DNA from: Aurantimicrobium sp. MWH-Uga1
GTDB lineage: Bacteria > Actinomycetota > Actinomycetes > Actinomycetales > Microbacteriaceae
Reading direction: 5' to 3'
Assembly (NCBI RefSeq): GCF_003325955.1
Contig: NZ_CP030929.1
Coordinates: 372,001 to 436,000, forward strand
DNA: 64,000 bases
Part shown: piece by piece, positions 44,460-52,351 of the stretch
How positions within the stretch are numbered: the stretch's first letter is position 1
Layout of the letters: every line of letters starts with the position of its first letter
Notes under the pieces: model-generated
What the model saw: only the letters and a program-made list of their open reading frames with translations
Database searches by the model: none
Told to the model about the DNA's origin: nothing
Program-made: the position numbers and the translations under genes

Positions 44460-45374
44460 ATGTCTGATGCACAAATCCGTGTTGGTACGGCACCTGATTC
44501 CTGGGGTGTTTGGTTTCCTGATGACCCCAACCAGGTTCCTTGGGAGCGCTTCCTCGATGAGGTTCAGGCAGCTGGATATCACTGGATTGAGCTAGGTCCA
44601 TTTGGATATTTGCCTACTGATCCTCACCAGCTCGAAGACGAGCTAGCTAAGCGCGACCTCAAGCTGTCCGCCGGAACTGTTTTCACCGGATTCCACAAGG
44701 GTGATGATCAGTGGAAGCGTGCTTGGGATCAAGCACTCGATGTCGCTGGATTGGTATCACAGCTCGGGGCAGAGCACTTGGTGGTAATTCCAGACCTATG
44801 GCGTTCAGACGCAACAGCTGAAGTTCTAGAGGCTCGTACCCTTGACAGCGACCAGTGGAAGAAGTTGGCCGCTGGCCACGACAAGCTGGGTAAGGCGCTA
44901 CTAGAGGAATATGGAATCAAGCAGCAGTTCCACTCTCACGCTGACAGTCATGTTGGTACGTACAAGGAAGTCGAGCGCTTCCTTCAGGAAACCAACAAGG
45001 AATACACCAACCTCTGTTTAGACACAGGTCACTTTGCCTATTACCTGGGTGACAACGTTAAGTTGATGAATGCTTACCCAGACCGCATTGGCTACCTTCA
45101 CCTCAAGCAGGTTGAACCAGACATCTTGGCCGAAGCTCTCAAGAATGACATGCCTTTTGTGGATGCTGTTGCAAAGGGTGTCATGACTGAGCCTGGTGGT
45201 AACGGTGTTCCCGAGTTCGCTCCCATCATTGAGAAAGCTGCCGAAATCGACCCAGACATGTTCGCCATTGTTGAGCAGGATATGTATGGCTGCTCGGTGG
45301 ACTTCCCCTTCCCGATTGCCAAGCGCACTCGTGACCACATCCACAGTTGCACCCACGCAGCCCGTTTTCAGTAA
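44460..45374 (+). CDS. iolE: myo-Inosose-2 dehydratase
   Basis: A 304-residue TIM-barrel metalloenzyme of the xylose-isomerase-like family. It removes water from 2-keto-myo-inositol to give the dione for IolD. Seen: GTAPDSWGVWFPDDPNQVPW typical of IolE, HWIELGPFGYLPT, FHSHADSHVGTYKEV and LCLDTGHFAYYLGD with the metal Glu/Asp/His residues. The ATG at 44460 is preceded by GAAAGGA; longer in-frame starts overlap iolD and are rejected. Confidence 0.94.
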   Translation: MSDAQIRVGTAPDSWGVWFPDDPNQVPWERFLDEVQAAGYHWIELGPFGYLPTDPHQLEDELAKRDLKLSAGTVFTGFHKGDDQWKRAWDQALDVAGLVSQLGAEHLVVIPDLWRSDATAEVLEARTLDSDQWKKLAAGHDKLGKALLEEYGIKQQFHSHADSHVGTYKEVERFLQETNKEYTNLCLDTGHFAYYLGDNVKLMNAYPDRIGYLHLKQVEPDILAEALKNDMPFVDAVAKGVMTEPGGNGVPEFAPIIEKAAEIDPDMFAIVEQDMYGCSVDFPFPIAKRTRDHIHSCTHAARFQ

Positions 45375-45409
45375 TCCCACACGTTAGAGATAAACAAAGA
45401 AAGAAGCTC

Positions 45410-46420
45410 ATGGAAGAACTTCGTATCGCCGTTGTTGGCGCAGGCATGATGGGTGCAGACCACGTCACCCGAATAACTGAGCGAATTGTTGGCGCTCGCG
45501 TATCCGCCATTGTTGAGCCAGATGAGGCTCGCGGTAAGGCGGCAGCTGAACATGCACCTGGCGCATCTGCTTTTTCAAACATCGAGGACGCTATCGCAGC
45601 CAAGGCAATGGACGCAGTTCTCATTGCCACTCCCGGACAGTTCCACGAGCCTGTTCTGCTTCCTGCTTTGGCAGCTGGCCTTCCCATTCTGTGCGAGAAG
45701 CCACTGACCATGAGCGCTGAGGCATCTTTGCGAGTGGTTGAGGCAGAAATTGCTGGTGGTAAGCAGCTCATTCAGGTTGGCTTCATGCGCCGCTTCGACC
45801 AGGGCTACATGGATCTGCGTGAACTTATTGTTTCAGGCAAGGCAGGTGACCTGCTTGCCATGAACTGCGCACACCGTAACCCTGCAGTGCCTGACACGTA
45901 CACCAACACGATGTTAATTGAAGACTCCGTTGTTCACGAGATCGATGTTGTGCGATTCCTGACTGACTCTCCAATTGCTGCAATCGAAGTCAAGCACCCT
46001 AAGCGCAATGCTCTTTCTCCAGATCACCTGGATGAGCCCATCTTCGCTCTCCTGTACACCGAGAGTGGAGTTCTAGCCAACGTCGAAATGAATGTATCTG
46101 TTCAGTTCGGCTACCAAGTCAAAACCGAAGCTATTTTCCAGAGGGGAATTGCGGAGATAGGCCGGACCGCAGGTTTGAACTTGTGGCAGGACGGACTGCT
46201 CTCCACTAACGAGCACATGTCATTCAAGACGCGCTTCGCGGCTGCCTATGACAGCCAGATTCAGCGCTGGGTCAACGCCACAATGCAGGGCAAGATTGAC
46301 GGGCCAAGTGCGTGGGATGGCTACCTGGCCTCCGCGGCGGTCACCGCAGGTGTTGAGGCACTCACCACAGGCAAGCGCGTTGAGGTTGAATACGCTCCTA
46401 AGCCTGCTTTCTACAACTAA
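45410..46420 (+). CDS. iolG: myo-Inositol 2-dehydrogenase
   Basis: A 336-residue Gfo/Idh/MocA-family dehydrogenase that oxidises myo-inositol to 2-keto-myo-inositol (scyllo-inosose) with NAD. Seen: VVGAGMMGADHVTRI, the catalytic-Lys motif PILCEKPLTM, QVGFMRRFDQGY, and the substrate-site DSVVHEIDVVRFL with the conserved Asp and His. Its place among iolE and iolH makes the substrate assignment secure. Confidence 0.92.
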   Translation: MEELRIAVVGAGMMGADHVTRITERIVGARVSAIVEPDEARGKAAAEHAPGASAFSNIEDAIAAKAMDAVLIATPGQFHEPVLLPALAAGLPILCEKPLTMSAEASLRVVEAEIAGGKQLIQVGFMRRFDQGYMDLRELIVSGKAGDLLAMNCAHRNPAVPDTYTNTMLIEDSVVHEIDVVRFLTDSPIAAIEVKHPKRNALSPDHLDEPIFALLYTESGVLANVEMNVSVQFGYQVKTEAIFQRGIAEIGRTAGLNLWQDGLLSTNEHMSFKTRFAAAYDSQIQRWVNATMQGKIDGPSAWDGYLASAAVTAGVEALTTGKRVEVEYAPKPAFYN

Positions 46421-46453
46421 ATGTCAAAAGAATAAGGATCGAAGGAGATCACG

Positions 46454-47329
46454 ATGGTGAAAATTGCTCTGGACCCCACCCCGTTCCACCACTCACACGG
46501 ACTGATGGAATTCCCTCGTGTGGCAGCGGATTTGGGCTATGAATGGCTGCAACTCACCCCGCACCCAGACATGATTCCTTTCTTCAACCATCCGAAGGCC
46601 GATGACGACTACGTCAAGGCATTCAAGAAGGCCTGCAAGGACGCAGGGGTGGGTATCGCCTCCACTCTTCCAGTGTTGCGCTGGTCTGGTCCTGATGAGG
46701 ATGCGCGTGAAGCAGCTGTCCGCTACTGGAAGCGTGTGATTCGCATTACCGCTGAGTTGGGTGTGGACACTATCGGCACTGAATTCTCTGGACGTCCTGA
46801 GCGTGCTGAGGAATCAGAGCGTATGTTCTACCGATCGATGGAGGAACTCGTTCCCATCATCGAGAAGGAAGGCATCAAAGTCTTCATTGACCCGCACCCA
46901 GATGACTTCGTTGAGAATGGCCTGGCAGCTTGGCGAGTGATTCGTGGCATCAATTCCAAGAACTTCGGAATGGTCTATGTAGCGTCACACACCTTCCACA
47001 TGCAAGAGCAGCCTCTCGAGATTATGCGTACAGCGGGGGAGCGGATTGGCATCGTTCACGTCTCTGACACCATGGACCACACCCGTTCGCACGGCCTGCG
47101 TTACATCTCCAACCCTCCAGGAAACGCAGTGCGCGTTCACCAGCACCTCAAAATGGGTGATGGCGATGTGAACTGGGATGAATTCTTTGGCGGCCTCAAG
47201 GAGATCGGATTCTTGGACAACCCCAATTCTGTGATGTGTTCAAGCGTCTTTGCGGAAAACGAAAACGCAGCTGAGGTTGCTAAGTTCCAGCTTGAATCAA
47301 TGAAGAAATACATCGAAAAACTCACATAG
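46454..47329 (+). CDS. iolH: IolH-like sugar phosphate isomerase/epimerase
   Basis: A 291-residue TIM-barrel protein of the xylose-isomerase-like family found in iol operons of C. glutamicum and Bacillus. Its exact reaction is not established. Seen: IALDPTPFHHSHGLMEFP, LGVDTIGTEFSG, VFIDPHPDDFVENG with metal ligands, GIVHVSDTMDHTRSHG, and HLKMGDGDVNWDEFF. GAAGGAG precedes the ATG. It is the last gene before a stem-loop terminator. Confidence 0.87.
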   Translation: MVKIALDPTPFHHSHGLMEFPRVAADLGYEWLQLTPHPDMIPFFNHPKADDDYVKAFKKACKDAGVGIASTLPVLRWSGPDEDAREAAVRYWKRVIRITAELGVDTIGTEFSGRPERAEESERMFYRSMEELVPIIEKEGIKVFIDPHPDDFVENGLAAWRVIRGINSKNFGMVYVASHTFHMQEQPLEIMRTAGERIGIVHVSDTMDHTRSHGLRYISNPPGNAVRVHQHLKMGDGDVNWDEFFGGLKEIGFLDNPNSVMCSSVFAENENAAEVAKFQLESMKKYIEKLT

Positions 47330-47358
47330 ATCACATTTGTCACCAAATTGTGATAATT

Positions 47359-47399
47359 GAAACCCCGACAGGCAAGTCCTGCCGGGGTTTCTTATTTTT
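47359..47399 (+). terminator. Stem-loop ending the iol operon
   Basis: GAAACCCCGACAGG pairs with CCTGCCGGGGTTTC, with one mismatch, around a 5-nt loop. TTATTTTTA follows. Confidence 0.75.
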
Positions 47400-47492
47400 A
47401 GTTTCTGAACTGGGATTTTTCTCAGCAAAAAAGGCCTATTTTTGCCAAAAAGGTGTGTCGATTTGCGCTAGGGTTATGAAATGACGTAAATA

Positions 47493-47536
47493 TGTCATAA
47501 CAAACTGTTGACCTTCTTCGAAATTGAAGTTACGTT
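47493..47536 (+). promoter_or_regulatory. Transporter promoter with upstream operator
   Basis: TTGACC (-35, 47508-47513), 17 bases and TACGTT (-10, 47531-47536) form a clear promoter. TGTCATAACA (47493-47502) ends five bases before the -35 and matches the iolC motif in nine of ten positions. A wider dyad, ATGAC-N8-GTCAT (47481-47498), overlaps it. Confidence 0.65.
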
Positions 47537-47606
47537 GGCAGTAGAAAGTCGCTGAGGTTCACCGTAACCAAGGCGGTGAACACAAATCCGAAAGGGACAC
47601 AAAGAA

Positions 47607-48647
47607 GTGAAACTCACATTCAAGAAAGGCCGCGCACTTGCCGCAGCCGCAATGGTTGGTGCAGCAGCACTCGTACTGACCGCATGTTCAGCAGCAACAC
47701 CTGCAGCTGACACCGCATCTGGCCTCGAGTCAGGGCTCGGTTCTCGTGCAGAAAACCGCAGCGCTTACTTCTTCACCTACTATGACCCAACAGGTGACGC
47801 ATTCTGGGCACAGATCCAGGCTGGTGCTGAAGACGCAGCAGCACTCACTAACCTCGACATGACCTACCAGACCGCTAAGGGCGACTCTGCAACAATGGTT
47901 GACCTGGTTCAGGCATCTATTGCTAAGAAGCCTGCAATGATCTTCATGCCTTTCAACGAAGGTGAAGCATGGGTTGACGTAGCTTGCCAGGCTCACGATG
48001 CAGGTATTCCTGTTATCGCATTCAACGTACCTGCTCCTGAATCAGCAGGTGACTGTGTTCTCGCATTCGTAGGTCAGGACTTCTTCGCAGTTGGTGAAAT
48101 CATCGGTCAGGCTGCCCTCGCACAGGGTCTTGTCAAGGCTGGCGACACCGTACAGATCACTGCTGAAGAGCCAGACCAGCCATACGCTCTCCAGCGTGGT
48201 GGCGGTGTAAAGAAGGTTCTCGAGGCAGCAGGTGTCAACGTGCTTCCTGAGTCCGAATGGCTCCGTACCGGTGGTGACGACGCTCCTGCACTGGACGCAC
48301 TGACCTCTTGGATCGTTGCTAACCCTAACGTGAACCTCATCGTTCCTGTTGGTGGTACCCCTCACCGTAACCTTCCTGCTGCTCTCGAAGCTGCAGGTAA
48401 CACCACTATGAAGGTCATCGGTTTCGACACCTCTCCCCAGGTTGTTCAGGGTCTGAAGGACGGCGTCCTCACAGCTACCGCTGACCAGCAGGGCTACATC
48501 CAAGGCTTCCAGTCTGTGATGCAGGGTGCACTCTACCTTGACTTCGGTTTCAGCCCCGCTAACATCAACTCTGGTGGTAACGGTCTGATCACCGCAGACA
48601 ACGTAGCAAACATTGAGGCTGAAGACCTCCAGGGAATCCGCTACTAA
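47607..48647 (+). CDS. Sugar (probably inositol) ABC transporter substrate-binding lipoprotein
   Basis: A 346-residue periplasmic-binding-protein of the ribose/inositol (CUT2) type, anchored outside the membrane. The signal peptide KKGRALAAAAMVGAAALVLT runs into the lipobox LTAC with lipidated Cys27. The mature part has the type I fold (YDPTGDAFWAQIQAGAEDAA, MIFMPFNEGEAW, VGGTPHRNLPAALEAAG, DQQGYIQGFQSVMQ). The inositol substrate is inferred from the adjacent iol operon and the shared operator motif. AAAGG precedes the ATG. Confidence 0.87.
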   Translation: MKLTFKKGRALAAAAMVGAAALVLTACSAATPAADTASGLESGLGSRAENRSAYFFTYYDPTGDAFWAQIQAGAEDAAALTNLDMTYQTAKGDSATMVDLVQASIAKKPAMIFMPFNEGEAWVDVACQAHDAGIPVIAFNVPAPESAGDCVLAFVGQDFFAVGEIIGQAALAQGLVKAGDTVQITAEEPDQPYALQRGGGVKKVLEAAGVNVLPESEWLRTGGDDAPALDALTSWIVANPNVNLIVPVGGTPHRNLPAALEAAGNTTMKVIGFDTSPQVVQGLKDGVLTATADQQGYIQGFQSVMQGALYLDFGFSPANINSGGNGLITADNVANIEAEDLQGIRY

Positions 48648-48671
48648 TTAGTAGCTCCTTGAAATAACATC

Positions 48672-48709
48672 AATCGGGGCCGGTCGGAAATCTTCGGTCG
48701 GCCCCGATT
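48672..48709 (+). terminator. Stem-loop between binding-protein and permease genes
   Basis: AATCGGGGCC pairs with GGCCCCGATT, with inner pairing of TCGG/CGG, but only a short C/T-rich tail follows. It probably attenuates or protects the message, giving more binding protein than permease. Confidence 0.6.
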
Positions 48710-48766
48710 CCTTCCCTCAGCACGAACTTGATTTAGGCATAGACGCCTAGAACCAAAGGAAAAACA

Positions 48767-49873
48767 ATGTCAGACAGTAAGTCAGGCAAAACGGTTACCA
48801 ACATTGAAGCTCCAGCTCCCACTGAAGCAGTGAAGACTGGTCGTAACCTAGCCGGCAATAAGCCCACAACCGCCATGGGCCGCTTCAAGCACAATCTTCA
48901 GTTTGTGCGCGGACGTGGTGCACTCGAAATCACTTTGGTCTTCGTTGCCATACTTGCTGTATTCAGCATTATGAGCGCGATTGACCCATCCGGTTTCCCT
49001 TTCCTAGACGCGAATAACCTCTCAGGTGTTCTCACACAGTCCATTCCGCTCATGGCTATTCTTGCCATCGGCGTGGGCATCTTGATGATCGCTGGAGAAT
49101 TTGACCTTTCTCTCGGTTTTGCCCTGACATTCAACGCAGTTGTATTCGTCATGTTCACTAAATCGGTCGGACCAGAAATCGGTATCATCGCCGGTTTGCT
49201 CTCTGGCGTCATGATTGGGCTTGTCAACGGAGCAATTGTAGTTTTCACCAAGATCCCATCCTTCATTGCCACTCTCGGTATGGGTTTCTTCTGGGGTGGA
49301 GCTTCTATCTTCATCAACGGAACAAACGCAGCACAGCTGCCCCCTTCACTGTCTGCAGATGGAAGTTGGTTTGAATTCCTGTTTGCTCACGACTTCGGTT
49401 GGTTCCGTTCACAATTTGTTTGGCTGATTTTGATTGGCATCATTGCTTATCTGTTCCTTCAGCGCCACAAATTGGGTAACCACATCTACGCAGTGGGCGG
49501 AAACCCTGCAGCTGCTCAGGCTATTTCAATTAGTCCAACACGCGTCAAGTTGATGGCATTCGGTATTGAAGGTCTGCTGGTTGGATTTGCTTCCATCCTC
49601 TTTGTTGCACGTATCCCTTCCGTTCAGCCAGGTGGTTCAGCAACTCAGGACTTCACCCTCTTTGCTGTCGCAGCAGCGGTTGTTGGTGGAACCTCCCTTT
49701 TGGGTGGACGCGGAACAATCCTGGGCATGATTATTGGTGCCGCACTCATCGAAGTAATCAAGAATGGTCTGATCCTGGGTAACGCACCTGGCTTCTACCT
49801 ACAGCTCTTCGTTGGTGTGACCATTGTTATCGCCGCCATCTTCAACCGATTCATGGAAGGAAAGGCGTCATGA
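48767..49873 (+). CDS. Sugar ABC transporter permease (RbsC/CUT2 family)
   Basis: A 368-residue permease. A soluble N-terminus of about 40 residues precedes nine or ten membrane helices. Seen: IPLMAILAIGVGILMIAGEFDLSLG (in parts), the family's early motif, VNGAIVVFTKIPSFIATLGM, the cytoplasmic coupling region AVGGNPAAAQAISISPTRVK, and GGTSLLGGRGTILGMIIGA. A single gene implies a homodimeric channel. Its stop overlaps the ATPase start (ATGA), so the pair is coupled. Confidence 0.9.
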   Translation: MSDSKSGKTVTNIEAPAPTEAVKTGRNLAGNKPTTAMGRFKHNLQFVRGRGALEITLVFVAILAVFSIMSAIDPSGFPFLDANNLSGVLTQSIPLMAILAIGVGILMIAGEFDLSLGFALTFNAVVFVMFTKSVGPEIGIIAGLLSGVMIGLVNGAIVVFTKIPSFIATLGMGFFWGGASIFINGTNAAQLPPSLSADGSWFEFLFAHDFGWFRSQFVWLILIGIIAYLFLQRHKLGNHIYAVGGNPAAAQAISISPTRVKLMAFGIEGLLVGFASILFVARIPSVQPGGSATQDFTLFAVAAAVVGGTSLLGGRGTILGMIIGAALIEVIKNGLILGNAPGFYLQLFVGVTIVIAAIFNRFMEGKAS

Positions 49874-50640
49874 CGAACGAACTTCTCCGCCTTGAAAAAG
49901 TAAACAAGCAATACGGGCCAAACACCGTCCTCAAAGACGTCTCCTTCACCATCAACAAAAACGAAGTTGTTGGACTGCTCGGTGACAACGGTGCTGGAAA
50001 GTCCACACTGGTCAAGATCATGTCTGGTGTTGTTCCCATGAGCTCTGGTGAGTACTTCTGGGACGACAAGAAGGTCAACAACGTAACACGCGCAGAAACC
50101 GAGCGTTTGGGTGTTGAAACCATCTTCCAGGACTCTGCTCTGGTTCCACAGATGACCATTTCCCGCAACATCTTCATGGGCCGTGAAATTACCAACAAGC
50201 TTGGTTTCATGAAGCTCAAAGAGATGGATGACATCGCGGCTGAGGTTCTCGACAGCGTTGTCACCATCGAGGGAATTAAGAGCCCTAAGCAACTCGTGCA
50301 ATCACTTTCTGGTGGTCAAGCACAGGCTGTAGCTATTGCTCGTGCAGTTCACTTCAACAGAAGCCTGCTCATTCTTGACGAACCAACCTCTGCTCTCGCT
50401 GTGCGCGCGACTGAGGCTTTGCTGAACTATCTCACCCAGCTCAAGAGCGAAGGTGTGAGTTCGGTTCTCGTCACACACAACCTGCACCACGCCTATCAGG
50501 TCTGCGACCGTCACATTGTGATGAACCACGGTCAGAAGATCCTGGATGTGCGCAAGGAAGACACCAGCGTTGAAGAACTCACTGCTGCCGTGGTCGAAGG
50601 CCGCACCGGTGTAGAGCGATTCCGAAAGGGCACCTTCTAG
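49870..50640 (+). CDS. Sugar ABC transporter ATPase, single-domain
   Basis: A 256-residue ABC ATPase that powers the importer. Seen: Walker A GDNGAGKST near residue 38, the Q-loop region TIFQDSALVPQM, signature SLSGGQAQAVAIARA, Walker B LLILDEPTSAL and the switch His in VLVTHNLHHA. Most CUT2 transporters use a fused two-domain ATPase of about 500 residues. This one has a single domain, as in the FrcA type, and so would work as a homodimer. A strong terminator follows. Confidence 0.9.
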   Translation: MTNELLRLEKVNKQYGPNTVLKDVSFTINKNEVVGLLGDNGAGKSTLVKIMSGVVPMSSGEYFWDDKKVNNVTRAETERLGVETIFQDSALVPQMTISRNIFMGREITNKLGFMKLKEMDDIAAEVLDSVVTIEGIKSPKQLVQSLSGGQAQAVAIARAVHFNRSLLILDEPTSALAVRATEALLNYLTQLKSEGVSSVLVTHNLHHAYQVCDRHIVMNHGQKILDVRKEDTSVEELTAAVVEGRTGVERFRKGTF

Positions 50641-50660
50641 GTCGCCCTTGAGGGAGGGAA

Positions 50661-50694
50661 CAACAAAGCCCAGGCTTCTGCCTGGGCTTTGTTG
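50661..50694 (+). terminator. Perfect stem-loop after the ABC transporter operon
   Basis: A 15-bp perfect inverted repeat (CAACAAAGCCCAGGC and its complement) has a 4-nt loop, TTCT. Confidence 0.8.
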
Positions 50695-50720
50695 CGTTTG
50701 TCTGGAGATAGGGTGAAAAC

Positions 50721-51308
50721 ATGGCCACTCAGACAGTGAAACCCACCTGGTCGTTGAGTTCAGTGCTGTGGATCATTGTGTTATCCATCATGGCTGGATT
50801 CCAAACCTGGCGGGGTGCTTATGTGGATGGCATTTTATTTTTTGCACTAGTTGCCATGCTTATTGTTGATCGCCTCACCGGTGGCCGTCTGGTCATCATG
50901 AAGAAACCAATTATTGCCCCCAAAAAAATTACCCTCGCAATCACCGGTGTATTAGGTGTAGTGCTTGTCGTGGCTCCACGTCATAGTTGGGTAGATCTCG
51001 CTGTCTTTATTGCAATCGGTGTGACAGTACTTCTGGTTGCATGGGAGCCTGCGCCAGACCGCGAAAAACGGCCTCACAAAGCTTTACTGCGCTCGATGTG
51101 GACCTGGTCGATGTTGGCTATAGCGATATGCATATGGGAAGCCACTGCCTTTGTATTGAGCGTCAGCATGCCTGGGGGAAGCGAAGATTTTCCAACTATT
51201 TCTGTCCTTCTTGACCCCTTTGTTGAAAACATTATTGGCCGCATGATTTTTGTGGGACTGTGGCTGGCTGCGGGATACGGTTTACTTCGGTTCTGGAGAC
51301 GCTCATGA
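50721..51308 (+). CDS. Membrane protein of unknown function
   Basis: A 195-residue protein with about five hydrophobic segments: VLWIIVLSIMAGFQTW, GILFFALVAMLIVDRL, LAITGVLGVVLVVAP, LAVFIAIGVTVLLVAW, and two later ones (SMLAIAICIWEATAFVL and MIFVGLWLAAGYGLLRFW). I do not recognise it. A conserved-looking acidic segment, PGGSEDFPTISVLLDP, lies between the last two helices. Its stop codon overlaps the start of the DUF6186 gene, so the two are translated together and probably form a unit. Confidence 0.6.
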   Translation: MATQTVKPTWSLSSVLWIIVLSIMAGFQTWRGAYVDGILFFALVAMLIVDRLTGGRLVIMKKPIIAPKKITLAITGVLGVVLVVAPRHSWVDLAVFIAIGVTVLLVAWEPAPDREKRPHKALLRSMWTWSMLAIAICIWEATAFVLSVSMPGGSEDFPTISVLLDPFVENIIGRMIFVGLWLAAGYGLLRFWRRS

Positions 51309-51523
51309 CTCGCTTCATCGTTATTGCTGGGTATCTCGTTATCGTTGCCGTTGCAATTTGTTGTGAAATCTATGCTCAGCACAGACCAAACAAATTTGCT
51401 CCCATCGGTGACATGCTTGAGCATGTGATGACCTCGCGTACCACCCGAGTCAGCGTCATCGCAGCCTGGTGGTGGTTCGGTTGGCACTTTGCCTTTGCCG
51501 ACACCGTTCAGTTGGAGCTGTAA
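51305..51523 (+). CDS. DUF6186-like small membrane protein
   Basis: A 72-residue protein with an N-terminal helix (FIVIAGYLVIVAVAICCEIYA), a polar HRPNKFAPIGDMLEHVMTSR segment, and a second helix (RVSVIAAWWWFGWHFAF). This layout fits the small actinobacterial family DUF6186, of unknown function. The ATG at 51305 overlaps the upstream stop (ATGA) and is preferred to an earlier in-frame start. The stop lies 5 bp from the convergent gntR gene. Confidence 0.62.
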   Translation: MTRFIVIAGYLVIVAVAICCEIYAQHRPNKFAPIGDMLEHVMTSRTTRVSVIAAWWWFGWHFAFADTVQLEL

Positions 51524-51527
51524 TTGG

Positions 51528-52289
51528 CTACTTCTCGACGAGGGTGACGGAGAATGAATAAAGGTCTGGACGGTAGCAGTGATGACCGAATTCCACTGCA
51601 CGACCAGAGTTGTCGAAAGCGGTTCGATCCATCGTTAATAGTGCAGCGTGCTTTTCTACGTCGAGAAGCTCGCTTTCGAGATTAGTTGACTTTCGTGCAC
51701 CAATTCTCTGTTTTGCAACACGCATCGTTACCCCTCGAGAACGGAAGACAGCGTAGAGACCGTGTTCTGCAATATCGTCAGGATTAAGGTCGATGAACTC
51801 TTCTGGTAACCAGTTTTCTAGTACAGAAACTGGAACTCCGTCTGCCTTTCTTACTCTCTTGAGGTGGAGTGTTGGGGCGCCAACTTCTACTGCAAGTTCT
51901 TCAGCAATTTTCGCGTCGGCAGCAATTACTTCACAGATGAGCATGTCTGTCGACGGCTTTTGTCCACTTCGGCTGAGGTCGTCATTGAGGGAGGTCAGTT
52001 CAACTCCGCGTGTTACTTGGCCATGAACTACTTGGGTACCAATTCCCCGACGGCGAACAAGTAATCCCTTGTCTACGAGGTCCTGAATGGCTCGGCGGAT
52101 GGTTGGCCTGCTCAGACCTAATCTTTCGCCTAGTGCGACCTCGTTCTCAAGTCGAGATCCTGCTGGCAACGTGCCATCTAATATTGCTTTTTCAATGCGG
52201 GTTGAAACCTGAAAATAAAGCGGAATTGGGCCGGTTCGCTCAAGATCCATAAAGATCGACAGAGGAAGTATCTGTTCCGTCGGGTTCAC
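51528..52289 (-). CDS. GntR-family regulator with UTRA domain (candidate inositol regulator)
   Basis: A 253-residue HutC-subfamily regulator. The winged helix (about 20-85) shows PLYFQVSTRIEKAIL, ENEVALGERLGLSRPTIRRAIQDLVDKGLL (in parts) and RRRGIGTQV. The UTRA effector domain (about 95-250) has HLKRVRKADGVPVSVLENWLP and ends YSFSVTLVEK. GntR operators of the form TGT-N4-ACA match the TGTCNTAACA motif found upstream of this gene, iolC and the transporter. The effector is probably an inositol intermediate. The start is uncertain: GTG 52289 or ATG 52250 (MDLERTG). Confidence 0.87.
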   Translation of the reverse strand: MNPTEQILPLSIFMDLERTGPIPLYFQVSTRIEKAILDGTLPAGSRLENEVALGERLGLSRPTIRRAIQDLVDKGLLVRRRGIGTQVVHGQVTRGVELTSLNDDLSRSGQKPSTDMLICEVIAADAKIAEELAVEVGAPTLHLKRVRKADGVPVSVLENWLPEEFIDLNPDDIAEHGLYAVFRSRGVTMRVAKQRIGARKSTNLESELLDVEKHAALLTMDRTAFDNSGRAVEFGHHCYRPDLYSFSVTLVEK

Positions 52290-52335
52290 GCTTTTTCCAT
52301 TCGTCTACATTGACAATTGTGCTTTGGTGGCAACT

Positions 52336-52345
52336 TGTTAAGACA
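52336..52345 (-). promoter_or_regulatory. Operator candidate upstream of gntR
   Basis: On the minus strand TGTCTTAACA precedes a possible -35 (TTGCCA) by two bases, the same arrangement as at the transporter promoter. It suggests autoregulation. Confidence 0.5.
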
Positions 52346-52351
52346 TTAGCA

